A stretch of 64,000 nt of DNA, from the NCBI GenBank assembly GCA_021234155.1, contig JAJEKV010000077.1, positions 1,436,627 through 1,500,626 on the forward strand, read 5' to 3'. A program made the position numbers and the translations under genes. Of this stretch, positions 9,355-21,609 are shown piece by piece (positions within the stretch are counted from its first letter, which is position 1; each line of letters opens with the position of its first letter). The notes beneath the pieces were generated by a model. It did not search any database. It was not told where the DNA came from and saw nothing but the letters and a program-made list of their open reading frames with translations. The stretch comes from Isoetes taiwanensis. Taxonomy: Eukaryota; Streptophyta; Lycopodiopsida; Isoetales; Isoetaceae.

Positions 9355-10300
9355 CTAGTTAATTGAGAGTAAGTAGTCTCAAATCTGCCTCGATTGTTCC
9401 CCGGAGAGTATCTTCACAAAACACATGAAAGTCTCCCCTTTCCAAATGCTTTAAAACCAATGGATCAGTTCTCACATCGGGGAAATAAGTTACACATTTG
9501 CAATTCATCTAATTCGGTGGCAAGTTTTGTTTCTAATTTTCACGCCAAATATCATCAACTCTTGCACCATATGTAACAATGTCCGGAATAATGCCAAGAG
9601 AATGCATGTGTAAGACAGACAATATACAAATCCCCTGAACATCTGCATCCTTGAGAATGCAAGTATCGATTATTGAATGAAGTCAAATCCGGTGAGAAGC
9701 CCGCGATTCCACTTTGTTGCCATAAATTCCCTTTGCGGGGTTTTTCATAGAAAAGTTTGAAGAGTATGATCACGAATCAAATTCAAAGAAGGGTGCCAAC
9801 ATCCGGGGCACGAGCCCCACTTCTTTGGCAAACTCTCCAACTGATGAAATAGATTCTCCTATAAAGCCTAGATCCCCGGCTTGGCTCTTCTTGAAAGTTA
9901 AGAAGTATAACACTCATTGTAATCGGCAACATCTAGTTTAGGATTCATTTTTTTACGTAGAAAGGGCGAGCCTCGGAAAATGAGGATCTTTGGTTGTGCA
10001 ATCTTGTTTGCAAAACCTTGAATTCGGTTTGATTGGCGATGAGATTGTGTATTGGTAGATTTCTGTCTATTGCGGCCGAGAAAGAGATCATTGCAAGATC
10101 TTTTTCGCATTGACCCGTTGAACCACGAAAATTATTATGGGAGATTTAAGTGTTTCGGACCGAGAAAAAGTACACACCAACTACAAGTACAGCAACAAGA
10201 ATCACCTTTTTCTCTTTCCAACTTTGTTGCTTTGGGATTGTGTTTTTCAGATGTTTAAACTAAGATAAATTCAAGTCCAGGTTAAAGGAAGGGAAAATTA
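9355..10300. other. Intergenic, nothing recognised
   Basis: Moderate GC with several short frames on both strands, none with a family motif. Near 10297 a short GGGAAAATTACCAAAA sequence resembles the end of the TIR element at 8100 but has no partner nearby. Confidence 0.4.
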
Positions 10301-10674
10301 CCAAAACGCCCCAAAAAACAGAGTGCTTGGCTAAAGGAGTAATAACTTTTTTTGACTGATTGAATAAGAAATTGCCCTTCACAAAAATTGTAGATGAGAG
10401 AGAGGCCAACTTATTCACAGAAACTGTAAACATTTTATAACATATATACAGAAAGTAATTCTTAGAAAGATATGCCAGACTTTCTAAGATTTTGGTCCTC
10501 CTGTGTATAACAAACAGGGAAATGGGTTATCTGACATGTTTGTTTAGAGTTGCAAAACCATTGGATTCAAGCACACAATACCTGCAACATGCAACACTAA
10601 ACCATTAGAATGGAAGACGGAACTTACACGCTTTTCTTACCCTGCACGGAGAGAATAAAACCATATTGGCATAC

Positions 10675-10733
10675 CTTTGGCCTCTTCAATCTCTAGAATG
10701 TTTTGTGTCCTATTGCATTTGGATAGTTTCCTG
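10675..10733 (-). CDS. Possible internal exon, unidentified
   Basis: On the minus strand this 59-bp segment is bounded by an acceptor (CTTCATGCAG) and a donor (CCAAAG followed by GTATGCC). One frame is open and reads RKLSKCNRTQNILEIEEAK, which has the composition of a real coiled or helical protein segment. It may join other minus-strand exon-like pieces between 10.6 and 13.4 kb. Confidence 0.3.
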
Positions 10734-11071
10734 CTGCATGAAGCCAATTTCCACTTAAGCCTCATAATCTAAAGCATAAATGGGACTACATCAACTATGC
10801 AAAGTGCATCTGCACATACAGCAGTTGGAGCAAGAGAATCTGGCAGCTGGAAGTTGGTGTAAGAAAAGAAGAACAATCGAAGAATTTTTCAGATGAGACT
10901 CATGCTTATAAAATGCAACATTTCCAAGTTTCTGCTCACTTAAAACTGCTGGAGAAAAGGTTTGCACATTCCTTAGCTGAGAAAGACTCCAAAAGATCTT
11001 ACAAAATCCAACAAAACTGAATTGGAAAATTTCATAGCTTAAGCAAGAACAAAAGGAAAGGCAATACTTAC

Positions 11072-11159
11072 CTACTCAAGGTGCTGCCGCAAATGCCTTC
11101 CCAATGGATTGTCACGGTTAGGCAGATTTCTTGTAGAATGCTGGCTGAATGGAACGCCG
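11072..11159 (-). CDS. Possible exon, unidentified
   Basis: An 88-bp minus-strand segment ending at a consensus donor (GAGTAG followed by GTAAGTATT) and starting after GAAATTCAG. One frame reads NLPNRDNPLGRHLRQHLE then stops at the exon edge; another is also open. The acceptor has a weak pyrimidine tract, so this is tentative. Confidence 0.25.
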
Positions 11160-12034
11160 CTGAATTTCCAATGGCAAATGATTAGAAATCTACTTTAATG
11201 TAGCTGAAAGAATACAAAACTTTAGAAAATATGAATTTAAACTTGCAATCTAATCAGGCCTGCCATCTAGCAATAGGGATGTTTCTTAAGATCCCTGCGA
11301 ACATCCATATCTATTTTCTCTCAATGATGTTGAATTTGAAGATATATTCAGCACTATTAGCACATAGACGAAATACATGGGAATAGAGCAGAATGCAGGT
11401 TTAAGGGCCCTTCCGCAGCTGCCCTTAATATGATCCAAGTTGAATGGGAATTGACAGATCTTCGGAGCAGATTCTTATCTTTTGTAGCAACAATCTTTGG
11501 GTAGCACGGCAACAAATCCCTTTCTGCAGCAACAAAGGCTCTGCAAATAAGAAACTTTGCATTCGATTAATGCAGTATCATGCATCTGAATCAACTCAGG
11601 CCACTATAGATGTTATGCATTCAGCATGTTTTCACCATTTTAACTTGTGTTTTGGAATTGTAAATTGCATCGACGGAGCAAAACCATCAAATTGAGAAAG
11701 ATCAAGGAGTAAAGACTTGATGCAACTTTGATAACACACCCATAACAACCGGATTGTACTTGCCAATGCGAGAGCTATTTTGCAAAACCATTCAGTGAAT
11801 AGTTACTTTCACCCCGTTTGGCCTTTAACTATATGGGGTGGCATCGTCCCTTCGGATAGAGCATGAAAAATAGCGATTTGGTACACGGCAACATTCGAAT
11901 TTCGGCCTCTTCGATGTGAAGTATGGAAATGGGATAGGTTCCAATCCAATGATTGCGGTGCTATTTTAGAAGAATGGGAGATTTTTTCTCACGCACTTAT
12001 ACGGATAGCTTTTTCTAAATTTGAAAATTGGTGC

Positions 12035-12262
12035 TCAGTTTGCAAAATGTTGTTTCATTGTCTTGTTCAAACTGTTGACTCTTGCATCTAGTTCATGTTT
12101 GAATAGCGGTCTGCTCTTCAAACAAATCACGGCATTCCACGCTTCGTTATACACTTCATTAAAATCGAAATGAAATGCTCCTGCTTGATGAGAGTCAACT
12201 CCTTCTATCTCAATTTCAAGTCTTATGCTTTCTAGGTTTTCCAACACTTTTTCACTATAAAA
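12035..12262 (-). CDS. Possible exon, unidentified
   Basis: A minus-strand frame open for about 75 codons, ending with a stop at 12035. It contains FHFDFNEVYNEAWNAVICL and ELDARVNSLNKTMKQHF, with balanced amino-acid composition unlike the random frames around it. The most likely 5' edge is an AG near 12255-12260. No family recognised. Confidence 0.3.
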   Translation of the reverse strand, partial: FYSEKVLENLESIRLEIEIEGVDSHQAGAFHFDFNEVYNEAWNAVICLKSRPLFKHELDARVNSLNKTMKQHFAN

Positions 12263-12985
12263 GTGATCTCAGTTGGTGTACATTGCACCTTGCTGAATCA
12301 GAATGGGACGATGGTCACACTGTATAAGATAATGCGAAATGCATTAGATTGCTTTCGGTTGAGAGAAAAAAACTTACTCGAAAAGAACATCTTTGCCGGG
12401 GGCGACCATAATGTAATAGCAAGCCATTGCGGAACCAACTACCGCGGTCGAATTTGGGCCCCTTTATCAGATATAATTTTTCTAATGCCCATTCATGAGT
12501 CACAGTTGGAATAGGATGTTTAGGGTTCAGGCACATTAGTTTGTGCTATGTGTTAGTTATGGAAGACATGCATGTGTCTGTCCTCTCTCACTTCAAGATG
12601 AGCACTTAATAGCAAGGGCTGCCATAAGTTTGATAGCAGGGAGTGTTTGTCCTGGATGAATTTGACTTATTTGCACAGGTATTGGAGCTGGACAGTGGCT
12701 GGATAGTTTGTAATAATTGTGGCTGTTAGTATACAATAGCATGGAGTGGATTTGAAGGAGTCATGATATGAACAGGTCATCTTGAAAATCATAAACAGGT
12801 TCGATTGCTTGCTGGATCTTTCACAACGGTGGTGAAGCAGCATCCAGCAGACTCTTACTGAAAACTCTTATACAGTATACAACATTAATGCTGGAACTCT
12901 TATAAAATGTCTGAAAACTCTTATAAAAACCTTGTATACAACAGCATGGATAGATCGTACAAAAAGAAGGAGTACTGGAACGTAC

Positions 12986-13042
12986 CTGGAAAAATCTCGC
13001 CAGTGCAAAGCCTGCCTTACTTGGTGAGTAAAACGTAGGAGC
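12986..13042 (-). CDS. Possible 57-bp phase-0 exon, unidentified
   Basis: On the minus strand the acceptor TTCATGTCATTAG precedes, and the donor CAG followed by GTACGT ends, an exactly 19-codon exon reading APTFYSPSKAGFALARFFQ. Splice signals at both ends and a phase-0 open frame make this the best exon candidate in the block. Confidence 0.4.
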
Positions 13043-13076
13043 CTAATGACATGAAGAATAAAACTTAATCAGATCT

Positions 13077-13418
13077 TCAAGATAGCAATGCGGCTTCTGT
13101 ACTTTCTACCTTGAGAGCCAGAGATTTGTTTTCGAGAAGAGCCAGAGATTTGCTTTCCAGAAGCTCGAAATCCTGTCGAAATCTTGAAATATAACAGCAT
13201 TGCAATTGACTTTGGTAAGAAAAGCTTAGGATTCTTGGTGTCGTGCTAAGTTTCTTGGTGTCTTGCTGACCTATGATGATGCCGCCCAGCTGAAGAGCTC
13301 CACAGTTCCAGTGATGATCTGAACAAACGCAAGAGCCGGAGGCGCCAAACCGAGATTCGTAAGAAGAGAGCTGGTCCAAATTTCGTAGAAAGAAAGGGTT
13401 TTGGAAATTCGTCGTCAT
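13077..13418 (-). CDS. Possible first exon of a minus-strand gene
   Basis: A 113-codon minus-strand frame from ATG at 13416-13418. The N-terminus (MTTNFQNPFFLRNLDQL) is rich in N, S, F and basic residues. Two other frames are also open here, one reading PPALAFVQIITGTVELFSWA, which looks more like a protein than the ATG frame. A donor GGTCAG lies near 13272. Which frame is real, and whether it belongs with the exons at 12986, 12035, 11072 and 10675, is unresolved. Confidence 0.25.
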   Translation of the reverse strand: MTTNFQNPFFLRNLDQLSSYESRFGASGSCVCSDHHWNCGALQLGGIIIGQQDTKKLSTTPRILSFSYQSQLQCCYISRFRQDFELLESKSLALLENKSLALKVESTEAALLS

Positions 13419-13449
13419 TGAATAGGGTCGGCTCCGGCAACTTCAAAAT

Positions 13450-13673
13450 CTAAATTAAATGCTGGCAACCAGGATGCCTGAAGGGGGAACGCAGGTGGGA
13501 AGGGAACGCCGCATGCGTTTGCACTGCGGCGTTTTGTGGCACAAACTCCAACTCCTTACCATTTTAAAAAAGAAGATTGCTTTTTTTTTTCTTTAAAAAA
13601 AATGAGGTGGCACTCTCATTAATAAAAAGTTAGTGAGGTGGCAAAGCATTTATGAGTGGACTTTCCAAGAAGC
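13450..13673. other. Intergenic, possible promoter side of the minus-strand exons
   Basis: A GC-rich stretch (GGCGTTTTGTGG, CGCATGCG) followed by A/T homopolymers. No clear TATA box on the minus strand. Confidence 0.3.
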
Positions 13674-13849
13674 TTTTTTGGGTTGCCCCTAAGGGGGCAA
13701 ACCCTTGTTTATGTGGGGTTTGTGGCATATTCTAGGTATATGCCAGTATATGCCTAGAATATGCCGATGACTGCTAAAAACCCATTATTGGCTGTAAATG
13801 CTAGGTCACTTGTGTTAGTGGGCAGCCACTCTCGAAACCGGCCAACCGG
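13674..13849 (+). repeat. Hairpin-box dispersed repeat, copy 1
   Basis: About 175 bp opening TTTTTTGGGTTGCCC, then CCCTTGTTTATGTGGG, then a palindrome at 13724-13765 (18-bp arms GGCATATTCTAGG-TATAT, 6-base loop, one mismatch), then CTGCT and a GGGCAGCCACTC...AAACCGGCCAACCG tail. Related sequences occur at 39680, 44553, 50430 and 53768, all on the same strand. Confidence 0.8.
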
Positions 13850-16800
13850 AGAGGTCTCCTCTCGTTGGTTCTGAGGGAGTCCTTTCAAGAAGCGGTCTAT
13901 GTTTTCCCTTGAACTGCAACACATGAGCATGAGTAGCAGTTTACGTGATAGAAATGATGGTAGTGAATGCGGCGTAGGAGCTCTATGCCCGATCTTGAAG
14001 AAAATGGCTCGGCTCGGCCATGGATATTCTTCACATTGGGTCAGATTGGCGCGTTCTTGCCCGGATGCCATGTTGTCCGAATGCCCTATTTTTGCTTGAA
14101 ATCGATCATCACGCGAGAAGGATTATAAGAGCTATCTGGACATATTTTTACTTTCCTTGCTCTTCGAAGCAAGCGGTGGCGAGATAATTGAGAAGCTCGT
14201 GGCTTAAAAAGCTGTTGACGATCCCAGTCCACCGCCCAAACAAGGTAAGCCTTTTCTTTGAGTGTAATCTAAAGCTTCAATTTAGAACCTAGTTTAGGTG
14301 TGCTAATTAGCACGACAATCAATAACTTCGGTCGGCAAAGCTCCAAGCTTTAGGGGCGAAATATGTGCTTGCATACAATTTACCTTCTACGTTTTGGTGA
14401 TAAATATGATACTTTTTAAAAAAGCCTTTTAAACCTCTATGGAACGTAATTCGATAATGCAGTATCCTTAGCATCTCATTCTAAAGCTAATCTAATCGCG
14501 GATCGTTGAGAGCATGGCAAAGACACGCCTGGGTTGTACATGCGCAGACATCTTGCATTGGCGACATAGCAAAGACCATCAATATTTCATAGAGTGGCTC
14601 GTTTCTCGGCATGCTATCACATTACAAATTTGTTCTTGATTCCTTCCGTGAATTCAATGTGATAAGCGGCGAAAAGCCATAGATATTGTATGTTAAACCG
14701 GATGATACTATGTTTGGGTTCTAAATGGTGTGAATCGATCTTTGTAGTCCTTACATAGCTATATATATAAGCATTTGGTTTCCACCGCATTTCTTGGATG
14801 TGGATTTGAAGGTAGATCTTCAATATGTCGGTAAAGGTAAAGTTGGTTCTTGCATTTTGTAAGCTATGTTCCAACTAATTTTTTGATAAATATCTTCATC
14901 GAGGGTACTTCCAGATAGGTTAGGGATGATTGTAGCTTCCATTCGATTCTTTAAAAGCGGACAAAATCTTGAGCGTGAATGAAGGTATAATAGCAATCGT
15001 TTCTTTGTAGGTCCTTGCAACTTTGAAAGCTCCTTGCTTTGTTGAAATATACCCTTTTGGTTTGAAGAGCTTCTCATGGACTTCATGTTGTGGTGCGTGG
15101 TTTTGAATTTATTCAAAATGCTTTCCGAGAACCTATTTTGCAAATTCTGCCGGTTTGATATAGTAATAGCGATTAAGTGCAGCCATTTTCACTGCTATTT
15201 AGAAGGCCATAGTAAATCCACATCTAGAGGCATAATAGCAAAAATATTACGAGCATTTTGGACCAGCTCATTTATGTGGCTCATGTACCTTGATTTATTT
15301 CACTCATTTGTGCTATGAATTTGGAAAACATGTACCCTAGCGAGTTTTGTAGGTTGTTCTCTAAGCTTTCCAATGCATGCTCATGCTTAAGAAGTGGAGC
15401 TCCCCTTGTTGAAGTTACGGCCCTGTTACTAGTCTCTTTGTAGAATTAGAGCAGCAAATGCACTTTGTTATATTTGACATATTTAGACTAGGAATTTGAA
15501 AATTGTGTACCTAGTATTATTTTTTAGATCTTCCCTTGAGCTTTCAAGCGGATGCATTGGTTGGTGAAACGAGCTTGCACCTGCAAGGTATGCCAATCTT
15601 ATCTGTTGCTACCTGCTCTATTACTCTTTATTATGCTTAGACCTAAGGAAATTCCCGAAATAGGGTCACGCAGTTGATCTGCAGAGTGTATGATGGTTTA
15701 GAATCTTGAAAAGGAAGAAGATAGAAGGAGATAGAAAAGGAGATATCTTGTGATTCTAAAGAAATATGGAGTAATAATTGACCGTGATCATGGTATTGAG
15801 AGAACTTGAGTTTGATTAAGTAAATAATCTCGGTTAGACCTTAGTTAAATCATTATACACCATGTTAGATACCACCATATATTGAATTGATTGTTTTAGA
15901 AGCATTTGAGAAGCCATAATTGGTTATAGATTAAAAGGCAAAAGGGCATGCAAAGGGATGCACATTAGCATTTTTTGGGAAGGAGATAAGATCTTGAGAA
16001 TCTTGGAAAATCGACCAATCGAGAAAGGCATCAAAGGGAAGCTTTGCATTCTTTGGATCTATTTTTGAGCAAAGATCACGCTCGGAAAAGAATATCAATG
16101 AGTTTATGGGGCATGACCAAAGAATCCTATAATCTAGGATCTTGACTTCGACAAGGGTTAGGTTCTTTTTATGCATTAATGTGATAGTTTATGGTTTTAA
16201 TTGTAGGTCTTTCTAATGTCTTACCAAATTTGCGTAAGGATGAAGGGCATATTTTGCGACTTCTCCGAAACGGATTAAGGTACCTCTTTTTTTTAAATAT
16301 GTTGTGATTATGAAGAAATATGGAGTAGTAGTTGACCTTGATGGTGGTAATGACAAAGAATCCTGAGTTTGATGTGCAAACATCCCGAGTTAAATTGTCT
16401 TGGCTTTCAGGATGCTCAACACCTTGAGGGCAAATGCGAATATAGAATCCGACAAGCGTGGAGCACGTTTAACTCAATGAGCACGAGAATGTTAGAAAAA
16501 GAGCAATCCATGCAAGGAGTTACTCGGGAGGATCTATTAGAGTAAATTGTTCCTAGATAAAATGGAATAGGATGTTAAGCGTAGCATTCTTCCTAGATCA
16601 AGAACGAAAAGTATAGTGGTGAGGAGCATAAGGGCCAACCATATGCTTTTGTGCTTGCACTCAGTGTTTTTAGCCGATCTCTATTTTTTGCATTTATTGA
16701 GTCCATATTACTTTGATTTTGTATAGTCTTTGCTTGCAGTTATAGCTTCAGTGCAAAAATATGGACATGTTCTAATTTGTGGTTAGATTCGGTCAAACTT

Positions 16801-17439
16801 GAATGCCAAGACGTTCTTAATAGTTTTCAAGCTCACATTGGCATGGTTGCTCCGGGAACCATCTTGACAATGACAATTTAAAAAAAAAAAAAAATAAAGA
16901 AGCATCCAACATCATATATTGCGAAAAATGAAAGCTATTTTATGTGGTTTAACTTGCATAGTTCTCCATCTATTAACAAGGGTTATCATTGTAACATAAT
17001 AATTATCTTTGCTTTGCAGGGAATATTGAAGGGAAAACAACCAGTAAAAATTGGCTTCCATGTACACCGGGGCTGGTATCTTTTTGGTTGTTGCCTATGT
17101 CCCAGTTGAAGCTTGTATGCAAAGGATTATTTATATAATTTAGAAAATGATGGTGTTCCAAATCTGAAGATCGTGGAGCGAGTATGGATATTTATGATGA
17201 TTTTCTATTGTGCACACTTTGTTGTTTTAACATATGGTGAAACTGCACATCAATGGAAACAACAATCGTGCATACATAAAACCATCGGGAGGGGCGTGGT
17301 AAAAATGTTATCGGCACCCTATTAGTGACATCAAAACAACGAATACCAAATTGCCTTTGAAAGCATGAGCATGGATAGATAAGTAAACTCTAGTAAATAT
17401 CTTTGAAATATTGTCTTATACCCACTTATTTGTGTTTTT
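13850..17439 (+). other. Interior of the largest hairpin-box element copy, no gene recognised
   Basis: T-rich, with many AG/GT splice-like signals and no ORF above about 110 codons. It lies between the hairpin box at 13674 and the conserved 3' block at 17440. The equivalent interior at 53946-54444 is only about 0.5 kb and not similar by eye, so the interior is variable. Confidence 0.4.
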
Positions 17440-18001
17440 ATTTGTGTTGGAAGTATTGATTGTTTGTTGTGTTAACAATTCTTGGGGGCTTGCATTTAGT
17501 GCTTCTCTTGTGTGTCCTACAATTTTGCAAGTGCACTTTGTCTTTGGGTTCTTTGATAAATTTAAGTACCAACCAAATAGCAAATCACGGTTGTCATTGT
17601 GAAGTAAAATTCAAGAATGTGAGGTGAAATGCAAGAATCTTTAGCGTGAAAATTGATAGCAACATCAACACTTAGATTTGTCTTAACACTTTGCTTTTAT
17701 GTGTCCTAAATCATAGCGCTTAACACTTTATAGCATGAGCCCATTCTATATCTCGGTGCTGCATTAAATCATAGAGTTATTCATTGCGCGGTATCATTTA
17801 TGTGAATTAACTAAAAGTATTATTCTATTCTCCCCAGTTCTATAAATTGACATACACGGCTTAGTAAACAAAACTTCTAGCTAAGAAAACGACACCTTTG
17901 TGTTCTCACAAAAAGACCCGGAGCCGAAACGACGATCTAGAAATTATGAAAACACACTTTCTCTCTGGGAGGCGACCCCTCGTCTTGCGGACACCTTGTT
18001 T
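17440..18001 (+). repeat. Conserved 3' block of the hairpin-box element, copy 1
   Basis: About 560 bp matching 54445-55019 with many substitutions and indels. Shared landmarks are ATTGATTGTTTGTT.TGTTAACAA, GTGAAGTAAAATTCAAGAA, AACATCAACACTTA and ATGAAAACACACTTT near the end. No ORF is shared, so conservation reflects common descent of a repeat. Confidence 0.75.
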
Positions 18002-18120
18002 TAATCGTCTTCAAAGACACGTAACTTGCAGTAGAGGGGTCGGATGAAGGTGGGGCTCATGCCTTTGGATTCCTCTCGTCGAGGACTTATGAGTGGTGCT
18101 TTGGCACCGTTCCATCGCAG

Positions 18121-19745
18121 TTGATTGGATTCTAAGAATCTTCTTAGAATCTTAGGATTTTATGAAATCTATGTAATTGAAGGGAATCTAGGGGAATCTT
18201 CATAGGATCTTTAGGAATCTAGAGGAATCTCAATAGAAGGAATCTAAGGGAGTCTCAAGAGGATCTTTGGAAATTTAGGGGAATCTTCGTAGGATCTTAG
18301 ACATAGAATCTTGCAAAATCTATGGAATTCTTGGGAGAATTTTTGGGAATCTAAGGGAATCCTCATAAGATCTCGGGAAGCTAAGAGAATCTACATAGAA
18401 TCTTGGGAAATAGAGGAATATTGGAATAGTCTTTGGGAATTTAGGGAATCTCAAGAGAACCTTAGGGACTATGGGAATATTAGGAGGATCTATGGAAATC
18501 TAGGGAATCTCATAGAATATTTGAGAATCTAAGGGAATATTGCTAGCATTTTAAAGAATCTAGGAGAATTTACATAGAATCTTGGGGAATCTATGTGAAC
18601 CTTGAGAGAATATTTAGAAATGTAGGGGAACCTTGATGGAATCTTTAAAAATCTAGGGGAATCTTGATGGAACCTTCGAGGACCTACGGAAATCTTCATA
18701 GGATCTAAGAAAGTCTACATAGAATTGTGGGGAATCTAGGTGAATCTTGGGACAATATTTGAGGATATATGCAAATCTCGAGAGAATCTATAGAAAGCTA
18801 GGGAATCTTCATAAAATATTTGAGAATCTAAGGGGAACTTGATTGGATCTTCGAAAAACTAGGAGGATCTACATAGAACCTTTGAGAATCTAGGAATCTT
18901 AATAGAATCTTTTAGATTCTAGGCGAATCTTGATGGAATGTTGGAGGACCTGAGGAATGTTCATAAGATCTAACGAAATTTAAAGGAATCTTCATAAAAT
19001 CTTTAGAAATCTAGGGGAATCTTGATGAAATCTTTGAGAACCTAGAGGAATCTTCATAGAATCTAAGGGAATGCAAGAGAATCTACATAGAATCATGGGG
19101 AATCTAGGTGAAACTTGGGGCAACCTTTAGGAATCTAGGGGAATCTCGAAAGGATCTGGGAATCTTCACGGAATATTTGAGAATCTAGGGGAATCTTCTT
19201 AGGATCTTACAAAATCTAGGAGAATCTACATAGAATCTTGAGAAATTTATGTGAATATTCAGAGAATCTTTGAGAATCTAGAGGAATCTTGGTGGAATAT
19301 TTAAGATTCTAGCAGAATGTTGATACGATCTTGAAGAATCTAAGGGAATCTTCGTAGGATCTAAAGGAATCTTCATAAAATCTTTAGTAATCGAGGGGAA
19401 TCTTGATGAAATCTTGGAGAACCTAAAGGAATCTTCATAGAATCTAAGGGAATCGAAGAGAATCTACATGAAATCGTGGGGAAACTAGGTGAATCTTGAG
19501 ACAATCTTTGGAAATCTAGGGGAATCTCAAGGGAATCTTAGAGAATCTATGGGAATCTCAAGGAATCCAAGGAAATCTTCATAAAATCTTTGAGAATATA
19601 GGGGAATCTAGGAGAACCTTTACAAATTTTGAGTGAATCTAGGAGAATCTACATAGAATCGTGAGGAATTTATGAGCATCTTGGAATAGTCTTTGGGAAT
19701 CTAGAGAAATCTTTGTGGAATGTTAAAAATCTAAGGGCATCTTTC
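18121..19745. repeat. Degenerate GAATCT minisatellite/satellite, about 1.6 kb
   Basis: The whole interval consists of imperfect copies of a module near AATCTAGGGGAATCTTCATA then GAATCTTTGA, roughly 30-33 bp, with the hexamer GAATCT recurring about every 15-17 bases. Units vary by substitutions and small indels; no long perfect array remains. It begins about 120 bp after the 3' block of the hairpin-box element. A shorter, weaker version is at 52250-52530. Not coding. Confidence 0.9.
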
Positions 19746-21235
19746 ACCATCCACGTTGCAAAGTCAGCCTCATGTAGTCCTTCATAATACAAACACTTGT
19801 CTATATATATATATACAAGAATTTGGCGCCGGCGGAGTCGGCGCCCTGTGCACCCTTTGTAAGTTTCAAAAATTGTACTTAGCGAGTGCTCAAAACTAAA
19901 ATAAAGCTTTGATGCTGAGAATTTGTGGAAAATGTAAATATCAAAAAATGAATAGATTTATGTTAACCCAATGCCTCTAGATGATGTGAACTCCATTCAA
20001 GTACAACACATTTGAACGAATAATAGATGCATTGCATGATCTTCATGCCCAAAAATTCGAGGAAATGGATTTTCAAATGTTTATTCTATCAGAGGAGATG
20101 AACATGATACCATTATATATGTTCAAGCATAGAATAGGGCATAACATTGAATGCAGGTTGAACTTTAGATGAATATCTATAATGATTGGTTTTGTTGATT
20201 CTTTTCTTTTTGTAGAATCGCTTCAGCTTCCTTGAGATAGCGTTAACCATATGAAAGCCCATGTTGTTAGCCTTTGTACTAATAGATGAATTCAAAGTAG
20301 AAAATGGATGAGCAAGGACAATACAAAGAAATCATGTTTGACTGTGGCATTTTTGTATTGCAAGTTCAGGGCTAGATTCTAGTAATAGGTAGATTTCATG
20401 GTAGATTGGCAAGTTTGCTAATCAAGGCCTTTGTTACCCTAGGTGACGAATTTTCATGCATCTCTCTGGCAAGGTGTCTTCTTTGTTCTTTTTTAATGTT
20501 CATTAAATAATAAACGATTAAACCAATATTAGACTATGGCTATGTCTCTTGTGCCATGCTGCACATTTGTTAGGGTCCATGGGTTTGACCTTATCTTAGA
20601 ATGTCGAAGCACACAAGGCTCGATACTCAGAAGAGGTTGAAGAGCATCTTGCAATACCTCCAAATCAGGTCCCAGACTTACCTTGCCTCTAAAGTGATCA
20701 TGGTGTTAAACAAAAAGATAGGGGTAACATCTCTGGGCGATGATTAGTTTAAGAAATCATTATTTCCTCATGCTATTGACTCAAACAAAGATTGTGGCAA
20801 TAATAATAGGGGAATTATAAACGTTAATTTAAACAATTGGGCAAGTTGGTTTGATAAGTATCTTTACGTTCTGCTTAACACGCCATCTCACCTGCTTATG
20901 CGTCACGCAGACAATGCATCTACCTGTTGTGCCACATGTGATTGGGAGCTAGATTGGGCAATTCTGCCATGTTGGAAGCTTCCTCGGATGAGCTAGATTT
21001 TTGGATTGTAGTATTATTCGCCAAAAAAATCCGCAAAGAAACGGGCCCTAAGTCTAAGCGCCTTCAAGGCGGCTTTCGAACTCTATGATTGATCCATGGA
21101 GTAGATGAGTAATCAAACTGCCCAGAAGATACAAATTGGACCAGATTGAAGCAGAAAACAGAGTAATCAAGGGCTACTTGAGATCTTTAAATCTGTGGCG
21201 ATTTTAGAGTTTGAGTTTAAAAGCCATGCTTTGTT
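19746..21235. other. Intergenic, nothing recognised
   Basis: AT-rich, contains a short GC hairpin (GGCGCCG...CGGCGCC near 19827-19847) and a TA microsatellite just before it. No ORF or family motif. Confidence 0.5.
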
Positions 21236-21240
21236 CCTAT

Positions 21241-21438
21241 TGTTAGAAATATGAGACACACACAACTTTTCCCACAAGACAAGACAAAATTTTATTCATA
21301 TGAGATACATATTTATACATCAATATGAGCCACTATTGGACTAGTGCCACAATAGGCAAGAGTGCTATATGTGACATACGTGCCATACATGGCAAAAGGT
21401 AAAGGTGCACGTCTCCTATAGAAAGGAGATTCCAAACA
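21241..21438 (-). repeat. 3' LTR of the Copia element
   Basis: 198 bp, identical to 25576-25773. On the minus strand it begins TGTTTGGAATCTCC and ends ATTTCTAACA. Confidence 0.95.
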
Positions 21439-21448
21439 CCCTCCCCGC
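21439..21448 (-). promoter_or_regulatory. Polypurine tract
   Basis: Minus-strand GCGGGGAGGG directly upstream of the 3' LTR, the expected primer for plus-strand DNA synthesis. Confidence 0.8.
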
Positions 21449-21609
21449 AACTTTAGCCTTTTGAACAAAATAATTGTATCTCATATTTAAAGATGCCTCC
21501 AACCATCCCTCCCCGTGCATCTTTAATCTAGTGCTTGGATCAAAAACCTTTTTGTGGGTTAAAAGGAAAAAACCCAAGCACTTTAACAACTCAAGTAACA
21601 ACAAAGATT

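Noticed and set aside
13724-13765. Helitron 3' hairpin
   Set aside because: The palindrome is not followed by CTRR within about 12 bases in any copy, and the conserved block continues well past it.
18311-18532. 73-codon frame with IxE/NLxE repeats
   Set aside because: Read-through of the GAATCT satellite.
19820-19860. GGCGCCGGCGGAGTCGGCGCC as a possible retroelement primer site or terminator
   Set aside because: Only a 7-bp stem, no LTR beside it and no other element signal.
20880-20950. Minus-strand TGGCACAACAGG resembling a tRNA A box
   Set aside because: No B box at the right distance and no cloverleaf; not enough for a tRNA or SINE call.
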